Made by a program: the position numbers and the translations under genes. A stretch of DNA of 64,000 nt, taken from assembly GCF_017571495.1 (NCBI RefSeq), contig NZ_JAGETZ010000010.1:181984-245983 (forward strand), given 5' to 3'. Origin of the DNA: Hymenobacter negativus. Its GTDB lineage: Bacteria; Bacteroidota; Bacteroidia; Cytophagales; Hymenobacteraceae. This document shows, one piece after another, positions 26,487-34,137 of the stretch (within the stretch, counting starts at the first letter, position 1; every line of letters begins with the position of its first letter). Under the pieces are notes generated by a model. It saw only the letters and a program-made list of their open reading frames with translations, had not been told where the DNA came from and ran no database searches.

Positions 26487-28181
26487 TTGCTAAACTGCTC
26501 TTCCCAGAATCCCACCCCAAACGCTTCGCCTGTGCTTCGACTCGCCTATAAAATACTCTTGCTCACTTTGGTAGCCAGCCAGCCCGGCCTTTGTCAGCAA
26601 CCCCAAAAAGCTCGTAAGCCACTGGCGCCGCCAACCGCCAACCCTACCAAGCACCCCGCCGGCCAGGGTACCCGCGTCATCGACCCAGCCGCGCCACCGG
26701 CCTTCGTATTGGCTAATCCAGTGCTGCCCGGCGACTTCCCCGACCCATCCGTAACCAAGATTGGCGACACGTACTGGGCGTCGGCCACGTCGTCGAACTG
26801 GGGTCCAGTCTTCCCGTTGCTCACTTCCAAAAACCTGACCCAATGGCAGCTGACCGGCTACGTCTTTCCGGACAAGCTGCCCGACTGGGCCGACTACTAT
26901 TTCTGGGCCCCGGAAGTAACCCAGGAAGGCAACAAAACCTACGTGTTCTACTGTGCGCACAAAAAGGGCGGCAACCTGGCTGTGGGCGTGGCCAGTGCCG
27001 ACCGCCCCGAGGGCCCCTACCGTGACCACGGCCCGCTCGTGGGTCAGGCCGATGGCTCGATTGACGCCTTCCCGATGCGCGACGAAAATGGCAAGCTTTA
27101 CCTCATCTGGAAGGAAGACGGCAACAGCGTGAACCAGCCCACGCCCATCTGGGCGCAGCCGCTGAACGACGACCGTACTGCCCTCACCGGCGAAAAAACA
27201 GAGCTGTTCCGCAACTCCGTACCGTGGGAGGGCAACCTGGTAGAGGGGGTAAGTGTGGTACGGCACGACGGCTATTTCTACGCTTTTTATGCCGCTAATG
27301 GCTGCTGCGGGCACAATTGCACCTACGGTGCCGGCGTGGCCCGGGCCAAAAAGCTGCTCGGTCCCTGGGAAAAAGACCCTGCCAACCCGCTTATCAAATC
27401 CAGCACGGCCTGGCGCTGTCCCGGTCACGGCACCGTTACGCAGGGCTTCGACGGGCGCTGGTTTATGTTGCACCATGCCTATTCCGGCAGCAGCTTCGAG
27501 AATGTGGGGCGCCAGGGCGTGCTAAGTGAGTTTGTATGGAACACTGCCGGCTGGCCCGAATTCCTGCCCACCGACAGCAAGCCCACCGCCATCAACAAGG
27601 CCGCCGCGCAGCCCTTTGCCGACGAGTTTACCAGCCCAACACTGGCCCTGGGCTGGCAGTGGCCGGTAGAAGACAAACCGCAGTTTGCCGTGCGCAGTGG
27701 CCAATTGCACCTCACCGCCCACCCCGACAAAGGCGGGGCCGCGCTGGGACGCTCCATCTACACTGCTACTTACACAGCCAGCACCACCCTGCTGGCTGCC
27801 AGCACACTACCCGCCGGCAGCACTGCCGGGCTGGCCGCCATCGGCGACCCCAACAACACGCTGGCGCTCACTGTAGGCGGCGGCAAGCTCCAACTCTGGG
27901 AGCGGCGCGAAGGCAAGCAGCGCATCCTGGCCGAAACTAACCTGCCGACCAGCGCTGCCAACACCCTGCAGCTACGGGTGCAGGTGAGCGAGGGCAACCA
28001 ATACCGCTTCGCCTACAGCGCCGACGGGAAATCCTGGACCAACCCGCTGGCCAACAACGGCGCCATCAGCGGCCAGTTTCTGCCGCCCTGGGACCGGGGC
28101 GTACGCGTGGGCCTAGTGGCGCAAGGCCCGGGCTCCGTGACGGCCGCGTTCGAGCGGTTCGCCCTGGATAGCCGCCTGTAG
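26487..28181 (+). CDS. Two-domain exported GH43 glycosidase
   Basis: This 564-residue protein has a hydrophobic export signal (about residues 17-36, KILLLTLVASQPGLC), a proline/alanine linker, a GH43 domain (about 70-375) and a C-terminal beta-sandwich (about 390-564). Active-site regions are PGDFPDPSVTKIGD, YYFWAPEV, SIDAFPMRDENG and LVEGVSVVRHDG. An unusual Cys-rich loop, NGCCGHNC, follows the acid Glu and may bind metal or form disulfides. The start could be later than 26487, because the first 16 residues lack signal character. It ends the locus and converges with the RES-like gene. Confidence 0.85.
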   Translation: MLNCSSQNPTPNASPVLRLAYKILLLTLVASQPGLCQQPQKARKPLAPPTANPTKHPAGQGTRVIDPAAPPAFVLANPVLPGDFPDPSVTKIGDTYWASATSSNWGPVFPLLTSKNLTQWQLTGYVFPDKLPDWADYYFWAPEVTQEGNKTYVFYCAHKKGGNLAVGVASADRPEGPYRDHGPLVGQADGSIDAFPMRDENGKLYLIWKEDGNSVNQPTPIWAQPLNDDRTALTGEKTELFRNSVPWEGNLVEGVSVVRHDGYFYAFYAANGCCGHNCTYGAGVARAKKLLGPWEKDPANPLIKSSTAWRCPGHGTVTQGFDGRWFMLHHAYSGSSFENVGRQGVLSEFVWNTAGWPEFLPTDSKPTAINKAAAQPFADEFTSPTLALGWQWPVEDKPQFAVRSGQLHLTAHPDKGGAALGRSIYTATYTASTTLLAASTLPAGSTAGLAAIGDPNNTLALTVGGGKLQLWERREGKQRILAETNLPTSAANTLQLRVQVSEGNQYRFAYSADGKSWTNPLANNGAISGQFLPPWDRGVRVGLVAQGPGSVTAAFERFALDSRL

Positions 28182-28189
28182 GGTGGGTG

Positions 28190-29077
28190 CTAGCAGCGCC
28201 ATTCGCCGTCTTCAAGCCAGCAGTCGGTGGCGGTGCTGCCCTCGCGCAGCACCCAGTTGCCGGGGCGGCCCTGCCAGTGCAAGCGGCCATCGGGGCCGGC
28301 GCCGTAGGCAATGTCGAGCGAACGCACGTCCAGCACATCTGTGTCGGGCGAAACGTGGTTAACACGCAGGTGCTCCACGTAATCCAGCGTCAGTTTGCCG
28401 GCATCGAGGCAGCTGGGGTGCAGGGCCAGGTTATGTGCCGGCGAGGCCATGGCAGCCGAGGGGTACAGCAAGCCATCGAAAGCCTGGCCTAGTTGGCAGG
28501 CCTCGGCCACGGCAATGGACAGGCGGTAGTGGTGTTGGTTGTCGTCGGCCACCGTTTTGGTGAAGGTGCTGGTGAGGAAGGCAGCAATGCTGCGCGTTTC
28601 GTCCGGCAGTTGGGCCAAAGCGTTGCGCAGAGCCGTTTCGCGGTCCGAGTGCGGGTCGTCGGCGCAGGTATCGGCGCAGCCGAAGCTGAGGATGCGCAGC
28701 GGCTGCCGCGTTTGCCAGCGCGTGATAACTATGCCGTCGCCGGGCTGCACGTGGGCCTCGAAAAAGGGCGGGTGCCAGGTGGCACTGCAATAGAACATGG
28801 GCACGCCGGCCCGGTTGGCACGCTGGTCGTGACGCACCCGGTCGGCCGGCGGGTACGACACATCGGCGAGGCGCGCCGGCAGGCCCTCGCTCATAATGCC
28901 CCGGTAGAGCAACAGCCCAGGGGCAAATTCCAGGCAGCGCAGTGGGTGGCCCTCCAGCAGTTCGCGCACGCGCCCCACCAAGTCATCGATGGTGTGCTGC
29001 TGCAAATCAAGGTGCCGGAGCGACGCCAGTTGGCGCTTAACTCGGGCAGCGGTAAGGTCGGAATCGCACGTTTTCAT
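28190..29077 (-). CDS. RES-domain-like protein
   Basis: The 295-residue protein contains a RES-type segment near residues 55-125: LYRGI, then SYPPADRVRHDQRANRAGVPMFYCSAT, the arrangement seen in RES toxins of Xre-RES systems, which degrade NAD+ or ADP-ribosylate. An N-terminal helical region precedes it. Unlike the toxin operons, no Xre/DUF2384 antitoxin gene is adjacent; the neighbours are a GH43 gene (convergent) and a ferritin-like gene. It may be a solitary RES enzyme with a housekeeping or defensive role. Confidence 0.65.
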   Translation of the reverse strand: MKTCDSDLTAARVKRQLASLRHLDLQQHTIDDLVGRVRELLEGHPLRCLEFAPGLLLYRGIMSEGLPARLADVSYPPADRVRHDQRANRAGVPMFYCSATWHPPFFEAHVQPGDGIVITRWQTRQPLRILSFGCADTCADDPHSDRETALRNALAQLPDETRSIAAFLTSTFTKTVADDNQHHYRLSIAVAEACQLGQAFDGLLYPSAAMASPAHNLALHPSCLDAGKLTLDYVEHLRVNHVSPDTDVLDVRSLDIAYGAGPDGRLHWQGRPGNWVLREGSTATDCWLEDGEWRC

Positions 29078-29112
29078 CGCAAATCGGGAAAGCCGTAAGC
29101 AGGGGTTTAACT

Positions 29113-29140
29113 AAAAATGCCCGCTAGCGCGGGCATTTTT
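29113..29140 (-). terminator. Terminator downstream of the ferritin-like gene
   Basis: Perfect 12-base arms (29113-29124 and 29129-29140; core GCCCGC/GCGGGC) with a 4-base loop and A/T-rich ends form a strong intrinsic terminator. It lies 88 bases after the stop of the minus-strand gene ending at 29228. Confidence 0.85.
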
Positions 29141-29227
29141 ATAGCTGATACAATAGAATACCGTGGACAGGAATAAGTATAGCGCAAGCTATTTCTTCAA
29201 GGCAATACTGTGTTGAATGAGTGTTAG

Positions 29228-29722
29228 TTACACTGCTTTCTGGTTGATGTAGTTCTTTGCCAAGTCGTTGAGCTTGGTATCGGTGAGTTGCTCTTCGTCC
29301 AAGGTTTGGCGTAGCAGTTCGGCAGCCTGGTCGTGGCCAAGACGCTCGGCGAAGTGGGCGGCAGTGCCGTAGCCCGATATTTCGTAGTGCTCGATGCGCT
29401 GGGCGGCCGCAATAAGGGCCGCATCCATCACCTCTTCGGTCGCACGTTCCGACATGGTTTCCTGGCCTTCGGCAATAAGGCCTTTCATGGCCTGGCAGGT
29501 GTGACCGTCGAGGTCAAGGTCCAGGGATTCGCCAATTTTTTCGAGGCGCTGAAGTTGTTTTTCTGTTTCGTGCAAATGCTTGGTGAAGCCCGCCCGCAGG
29601 CGGCCGTCCTTGGCGCGTTCGGCCATGAGGGGCAAGGCTTCTATGAGTTGGCTTTCGGCGCTGTACAGGTCTTTGAGCTGCATTTCAAACAGGTCGTCGA
29701 GGGTTTCGAGTTTGTCAAACAT
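29228..29722 (-). CDS. YciE/YciF-type ferritin-like protein (DUF892)
   Basis: This 164-residue protein is a four-helix bundle of the ferritin-like superfamily. The start FDKLETLDDLFEMQLKDLYSAESQL and the metal-ligand helices with Glu/His pairs (HLHETEKQ, QRIEHYEISGYG, LDEEQLTD) are characteristic. YciF-like proteins respond to osmotic and envelope stress in enterobacteria, though the enzymatic role is uncertain. It stands alone with its own terminator. The fit with trehalose and stress genes elsewhere in the window is only circumstantial. Confidence 0.9.
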   Translation of the reverse strand: MFDKLETLDDLFEMQLKDLYSAESQLIEALPLMAERAKDGRLRAGFTKHLHETEKQLQRLEKIGESLDLDLDGHTCQAMKGLIAEGQETMSERATEEVMDAALIAAAQRIEHYEISGYGTAAHFAERLGHDQAAELLRQTLDEEQLTDTKLNDLAKNYINQKAV

Positions 29723-30229
29723 AAGGAGAGTAGAAAGGGTGGAAAATGAGCAGATTGCCAGGATATCCTGGTGCTATCGGCCTCATTTCATACGTCCTTG
29801 TTTGCGGCGATGTTAATTGTGCCAATGCCTGTCCTGGTTTACTCAACGCATTTTATAAGACCGATAGATTATTGACTATTAAATATTTGAGCACTTTGCC
29901 TCTCGCTTGCCAACCGGGCATACGTAGGAAATACGCAGTAAGCAAATACGCGTTAGTTACTCCCGAATCAGCAGTTTTCGCGCAAGCGGAGCGCAGCTCT
30001 CCACGCAAGAGCGATGGGCAGGCGACAGGAAAGGATTTCCAATTCAAAGCAGGGACTAGCGGCAGCAGTGCAGTGTGAATAGGCACGGTTACTTAGATGC
30101 ATTTACCGTGTTTTTCCTTACGTATTTCCTTGCCAAAATACGTGGTATTCCCGCCGCTTCCCATTCATTGTCAATCGTATAATAGCCAAACATCCTTTCA
30201 CACATCTCCCCTTACTTATTAAGCATACC
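29723..30229. other. Long intergenic region before the low-complexity secreted genes
   Basis: The 507 bases are AT-richer than average and separate two divergent transcription units. TACG-containing words recur (for example near 29785, 29925, 29935 and 29950), but I see no ordered repeat, RNA gene or convincing protein. Confidence 0.35.
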
Positions 30230-30658
30230 ATGCACAAATCATCTTTTCGGCTCGCTTTGCTGGGCCTGGCACTTGTTGGCACCCAACTAGCCGCATGCAG
30301 CAACAACAAAGGCTCTGATACGGCCGGCGACTCTCCCGCTTCCGGCACCGAAGCCAGCGCTGATACCACCAGCGACATGAGCGGTAGCGGCAGCTCAACG
30401 GCTGGCGGCGGTGAGATGAGCGGTGGCGGTGGTTCTACTGATGGGGGCAACGCCAGCAGCACTGCCAGCTCGGCCACCAGCACAGGCGGAGGAGCCACTA
30501 CGGGCAGCTCTATGGGCGGCACTACCGGCGATACCTCTGGCAGCAGCACCGCTGGCGGCACTACATCCGGCGGCAGCACTGGAGGCACTACGGCGGGCGG
30601 CACTACTTCCGGTGGCACTACCGCGGGTGGCAGCACGAGCGGTACCACAGGCCAATAA
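30230..30658 (+). CDS. Low-complexity Gly/Ser/Thr-rich lipoprotein
   Basis: This 142-residue lipoprotein has a signal ending QLAACS, with lipidation at Cys23, and a mature part made almost entirely of Gly, Ser, Thr and Ala. After a variable Ser/Ala-rich stretch come short repeats of the form GGTTS or GGTTA. No enzymatic domain exists. It probably forms a flexible, extended layer or tether on the envelope. The next gene encodes a related but non-lipidated protein. Confidence 0.65.
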   Translation: MHKSSFRLALLGLALVGTQLAACSNNKGSDTAGDSPASGTEASADTTSDMSGSGSSTAGGGEMSGGGGSTDGGNASSTASSATSTGGGATTGSSMGGTTGDTSGSSTAGGTTSGGSTGGTTAGGTTSGGTTAGGSTSGTTGQ

Positions 30659-30706
30659 GAGCTAGTTGATAAACTGTCTTTTTCCCATCCTTTCTCTCTA
30701 TAACTT

Positions 30707-31129
30707 ATGAAAAAGCACCTTTTAGAGCCGTTGCGGACGGCGGCCTTTTTGCTGGGCTTAGGCCTGGCCACCAGCACTGCCTATGGTCAAACCACTAGCG
30801 GTGGCAGTACCTCTGGTAGCACTTCGGGCACGACCAGTGGCCGTTCTTCGGGCACCACCGCCGGCTCAACCAGCGGCAGTACTTCGGGCTCAATGAGCGG
30901 CTCCTCCGGTTCGACGGGGTCGACAGCCGGCTCTAAGTCGGGTTCCATGGGCAGTACCTCCGGCTCCACGAGCAGCACTTCAGGCTCGCGGGGCAATTCT
31001 ACCAGCGGCAGCAGTTCGGGTGGCCGGCGTGGTAAGAGCAGCCATAGCCAGGGCTCAAGCGGCAGCACCTCGGGCAGCACCAGCGGCTCCGGAACCAGTG
31101 GCAGCACTTCGGGTAGCACCACTCGCTAG
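30707..31129 (+). CDS. Low-complexity STSG-repeat secreted protein
   Basis: This 140-residue protein has a classical signal peptide ending TAYGQ and a mature chain of repeated STSG, TTSG and SMSG tetrads, with one basic patch (GGRRGKSSH, near residues 106-114). It starts 48 bases after the preceding lipoprotein gene and resembles it in composition, so the two form a pair. The composition recalls linker or coat polymers rather than folded enzymes. The basic patch may bind polyanions. Confidence 0.65.
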   Translation: MKKHLLEPLRTAAFLLGLGLATSTAYGQTTSGGSTSGSTSGTTSGRSSGTTAGSTSGSTSGSMSGSSGSTGSTAGSKSGSMGSTSGSTSSTSGSRGNSTSGSSSGGRRGKSSHSQGSSGSTSGSTSGSGTSGSTSGSTTR

Positions 31130-31191
31130 TCGCCTCTTTGGCTTTGGCTAAAGCTTGCTGATTAAGTAATTAAGACCATAGCATTTATAAT

Positions 31192-31244
31192 TAAGCCCCA
31201 GTAGGGCGGCACTCATCAAACGGGTGCCGCTCCACTGGGGCTTA
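31192..31244. terminator. Bidirectional terminator
   Basis: Arms of 21 bases (31192-31212 and 31224-31244), with two positions that pair only as wobble, surround an 11-base loop. The structure lies between the plus-strand STSG gene and the minus-strand oxidoreductase gene, which ends at 31273. Confidence 0.8.
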
Positions 31245-31272
31245 CTTGTTATGATGGGTCCGCGCTGCCTAT

Positions 31273-32433
31273 TCAGGCCTGATACCCCAACTGCGTCAGG
31301 TGCTGCTTGGCAAAGCCACAGGCACTGGTCATGCCCTTGCCACCGATGCCGGTGACGAGGTGAATGCGCGGGTCGGGCGAATATTGAAAGATTTCCCGCG
31401 ACTTGCTTTGGGTGTAGTAGCCGTTCCAAGTGCGCTGAATACGCCAGTCGGGCAAATCGATGATGCGCCGGGCTTCCCGGAGCATGAGCTGGTTGAGCTG
31501 GTCGGCGTTGTTGAAGTCCAGGTTGTCGGCCTGAGCTAAGTCGGCATATTCGTGGGTGTCGCCGATGATGATGGAGCCATCCACGGCCTGCTTGAACAGG
31601 ATATGAATGCCCCACTCGCGCAAATCAGCAACCATCGGCTCGGCCAGCAGCTCGCCAAACGACGGGCACGACTTAAAAGCCGCGTAGCGCCGCAGGCTCA
31701 GGCCCGTGAGCACCGAGCCCGGCAACGCAACCTGAGGCAGCGGGTAGGTGGCCAGCATCTGCAGCTTGCACAGTTGCAAGTCGCTCTGGGCGAATACTTC
31801 AGGAAAGAGCAGCTTGCAGTCGCGGCCGCTGCACACCAGCACCTGGGCCGCCGTGTAGACTTGGCCGCGAGCATCGACAACGGTTGCGCCCGTTGCGCCG
31901 GCCGTGACTTCGCGCACCGGGGTAGCCGGGCGGTAGTCGAGTTCGTAGCGGGCCACCAAGTAGGCCAGCAACCGGTGAATGAGCTGGTCGGGCTCGGCCG
32001 TCACTTCCTGCTCGAACAGGAGGCCGCCCACGCAGTAGCTGGCGCGCACTGCAGGCAGGCGCTGGGTGCACTGCACAGCTGTGAGTACCCGTGACGGGTA
32101 GCCAATGGCTTGGTACCGGGCATGCTTTTCCTCCAGCACCTGCATTTCCAGGGCTGTCGAAGCCAGGTAAAGCGAGCCATTTTGCCGGATGGAAATGTCA
32201 TATTCGGCCTGAATCTGTTGGTAGGTTTCGAGGCCTATGCGGGCGTAGTCGAACCATTCGCCCTCGGCCATTCCCGAGGTAATAATCTGACCAAAGTTGC
32301 GCACGGTGGCCTCCATCGGGCGGGCATCCTTTTCGAGCAACAGCACCTTCAGCCCACGTTGCAGGGCAAAATAGGCGTGGAAAGTGCCTAAGGCGCCAGC
32401 GCCCACTACTATTAAATCGTACGAGTTGTGCAT
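31273..32433 (-). CDS. TIGR03364-type FAD-dependent oxidoreductase (phosphonate-associated)
   Basis: This 386-residue DAO-family flavoprotein opens with LIVVGAGALGTFHAYFALQRG, a GxGxxG FAD loop. The pattern ARPMEATVRNFGQIITSGM and the C-terminal VTGIGGKGMTSACGFA match the TIGR03364 group, which clusters with phosphonate genes and, as I recall, includes enzymes that oxidatively release phosphonoacetaldehyde from N-alkylated aminoethylphosphonates. A phosphonatase-like gene and a PhnZ-like gene in the same region agree with that. The ATG at 32433 is chosen because the FAD strand begins there. It follows the XRE-cupin gene on the same strand. Confidence 0.75.
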   Translation of the reverse strand: MHNSYDLIVVGAGALGTFHAYFALQRGLKVLLLEKDARPMEATVRNFGQIITSGMAEGEWFDYARIGLETYQQIQAEYDISIRQNGSLYLASTALEMQVLEEKHARYQAIGYPSRVLTAVQCTQRLPAVRASYCVGGLLFEQEVTAEPDQLIHRLLAYLVARYELDYRPATPVREVTAGATGATVVDARGQVYTAAQVLVCSGRDCKLLFPEVFAQSDLQLCKLQMLATYPLPQVALPGSVLTGLSLRRYAAFKSCPSFGELLAEPMVADLREWGIHILFKQAVDGSIIIGDTHEYADLAQADNLDFNNADQLNQLMLREARRIIDLPDWRIQRTWNGYYTQSKSREIFQYSPDPRIHLVTGIGGKGMTSACGFAKQHLTQLGYQA

Positions 32434-32557
32434 GGCGGTTGCGCTGGTCTTATATCGTGCTGCAAACCTAGCCAAGTGTTGCCGCCAATGAAACCGCATA
32501 GCCGTTATGACTGCGTTACTTCTGAGGGCAACGAAGCCGGAATCCGGCCGTCAGAAA

Positions 32558-33133
32558 TTAATCGGTATGGCGTAACAGGTACACTTTAAATAGGCGCGCA
32601 ATCTGGGTAGTATCGTTGCGTACTGAGTGGGCAGCCAAACCATCGAAGTACAAGGTGTCGCCGGGAGCCAGGCTTATTTCCTCGTCTTTAAAGCCGTATT
32701 GCACCACGCCCTCCAGCACATGCACTAGCTCTAGGGCATTCGTGGAAAGGGGCTTGCGATACGTTTGTGGGCTGAGGTGGACTTCGTTGACACGCAACGT
32801 GTAATTGGCCAGGTTTTGCGAGAGCAGGTAGTTATAAAGCAGGCCCTTGGAGTCGTCGCGCTGTTCGGGGCGGCCCTCGCCAGCCCGAACCAGGAGGTAG
32901 GGCGTAGCCGGGTCGCCGTTGATATTCTTGACCAGCACCGACACGTCAACCTCCAGTGAGTTGGCAATTTCGACCAGTACAGAGAGCGAGGGCACGGTGC
33001 GGAAGTTTTCGATTTTAGATAGCAGGCCTGCCGATAAGCCACTACGTTTAGCCAATTCACGCAGACTCATCTTTTTGGCTTTGCGCAACTCCAGGATGCG
33101 GAGGCCGATTAAACTCAACTTATCGTGCTTCAT
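32558..33133 (-). CDS. XRE-family regulator with C-terminal cupin domain
   Basis: This 191-residue regulator has an N-terminal helix-turn-helix (about 8-65, MSLRELAKRSGLSAGLLSKIENFRTVPS) and a C-terminal cupin (about 105-185, HVLEGVVQYGFKDEEISLAPGDTLYFD). In such proteins the cupin binds a small ligand that changes DNA binding. It is transcribed away from the phosphonatase-like gene and toward the FAD oxidoreductase gene, so it most likely controls both. A 23-base inverted repeat in the divergent promoter is the best candidate binding site. Confidence 0.88.
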   Translation of the reverse strand: MKHDKLSLIGLRILELRKAKKMSLRELAKRSGLSAGLLSKIENFRTVPSLSVLVEIANSLEVDVSVLVKNINGDPATPYLLVRAGEGRPEQRDDSKGLLYNYLLSQNLANYTLRVNEVHLSPQTYRKPLSTNALELVHVLEGVVQYGFKDEEISLAPGDTLYFDGLAAHSVRNDTTQIARLFKVYLLRHTD

Positions 33134-33206
33134 GGGAGCAAGTTCGGCATAAAACCATAACGTAAAAGTGAGGTTGGAGAGAACAGGAAGCGGGTTTTCG
33201 CATGAT

Positions 33207-33233
33207 TACCTTTGTTGCATATTAGTCAACAAA
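33207..33233 (+). promoter_or_regulatory. -7 element with overlapping inverted repeat, phosphonatase-like promoter
   Basis: TACCTTTG at 33207-33214 matches the Bacteroidota -7 consensus TAnnTTTG exactly. The inverted repeat TTTGTTG-N9-CAACAAA (33211-33233) overlaps it and the expected transcription start, 14 bases before the ATG at 33248. A repressor bound here would block the promoter. I did not find a good -33 element at the usual distance. Confidence 0.5.
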
Positions 33234-33247
33234 ACACCGTCGCTTTT

Positions 33248-33985
33248 ATGGGCCCTTTGCAACTCGTGGTATTGGACATGGCCGGTACCACCGTGCGCGA
33301 CCAGCACGAAGTAGAAGCCTGCTTTGCCCAGGCTGCCGCCGCTACCGGCCTACAGGCCACGGCCAGCCGCATTCTGGCCGCGCAAGGCCAGGCCAAGCGT
33401 GCTGTGTTTGAGCAGCTCTGGTTGGAACAGCTGGGCACAGCTGCCCAGGCAGAAGAGTTGACGGCCTGCGTGGACCACTCGTACCAGATATTCCAGGACG
33501 TTCTGGAAACCCACTACCGCACCCAGCCGGTGCTGCCCACCCAGGGCTGCCGGGAGTTGCTGGCGTTTCTCAAAAGTCGGGGCATTCGCATTGCCCTCAC
33601 CACGGGCTTCTACCGGAAGGTGACGGATATTATTCTGCATCGCCTGGGCTGGGACCAGGGCCTCGACGCACAGTACCGGGGCAACGAGCACGCCATTATC
33701 GACCTTTCAATTGCCAGCGATGAAGTGGCTGTCGGCCGCCCCGCACCGCTGATGATTAAAAAAGCCATGCAGGTGTTTGGTATCACTGACCCGCAGCAAG
33801 TTATCAACGTGGGCGATACACCATCTGACCTTGAATCGGGCCGTCAGGCGGGCTGTCGGTACAGCCTGGGCCTCACCAATGGCACCCACACTCGCGAGCA
33901 GCTGGCGGTGTGTCCGAACGATGGCCTGCTGGCCTCGCTGGCTGAGTTGCAGCAGCTACTGGAAAAGGAGCTGGTGTTGACCTAG
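33248..33985 (+). CDS. Phosphonatase-like HAD hydrolase (TIGR03351-like)
   Basis: This 245-residue HAD enzyme begins LQLVVLDMAGTTVRD; Asp10 is the nucleophile and the DxAGTT form is typical of phosphonoacetaldehyde hydrolase relatives. Lys50 in GQAKRAV sits where the PhnX cap domain places its Schiff-base lysine, an inference from spacing. Later motifs are IALTTGFYRKV, VGRPAPLMIKKAM and NVGDTPSDLESGRQAG. It would cleave the C-P bond of phosphonoacetaldehyde or a relative. The ATG at 33248 is used; the frame is open upstream only through TTG codons. Confidence 0.78.
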   Translation: MGPLQLVVLDMAGTTVRDQHEVEACFAQAAAATGLQATASRILAAQGQAKRAVFEQLWLEQLGTAAQAEELTACVDHSYQIFQDVLETHYRTQPVLPTQGCRELLAFLKSRGIRIALTTGFYRKVTDIILHRLGWDQGLDAQYRGNEHAIIDLSIASDEVAVGRPAPLMIKKAMQVFGITDPQQVINVGDTPSDLESGRQAGCRYSLGLTNGTHTREQLAVCPNDGLLASLAELQQLLEKELVLT

Positions 33986-34137
33986 TGGGGCTCATTGAGT
34001 TCGACCTGCTTCGCTCCGCGATGCACAAGGTGCTGGAACCGCTCTTGAGGATTGGCGGGCTGGGTCCGCAGTCGAACCCGGCCAAACCGTACACCAACCG
34101 GCACTGCTCCGGGCGTGATGTTATTGGATATCCGTTC

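Noticed and set aside
30118..30777. A 219-codon minus-strand frame rich in valine, proline and leucine, opposite the low-complexity lipoprotein gene
   Set aside because: It is the reverse reading of the Gly/Ser/Thr repeats; the plus-strand gene has a signal peptide and a lipobox, whereas this frame has no domain.
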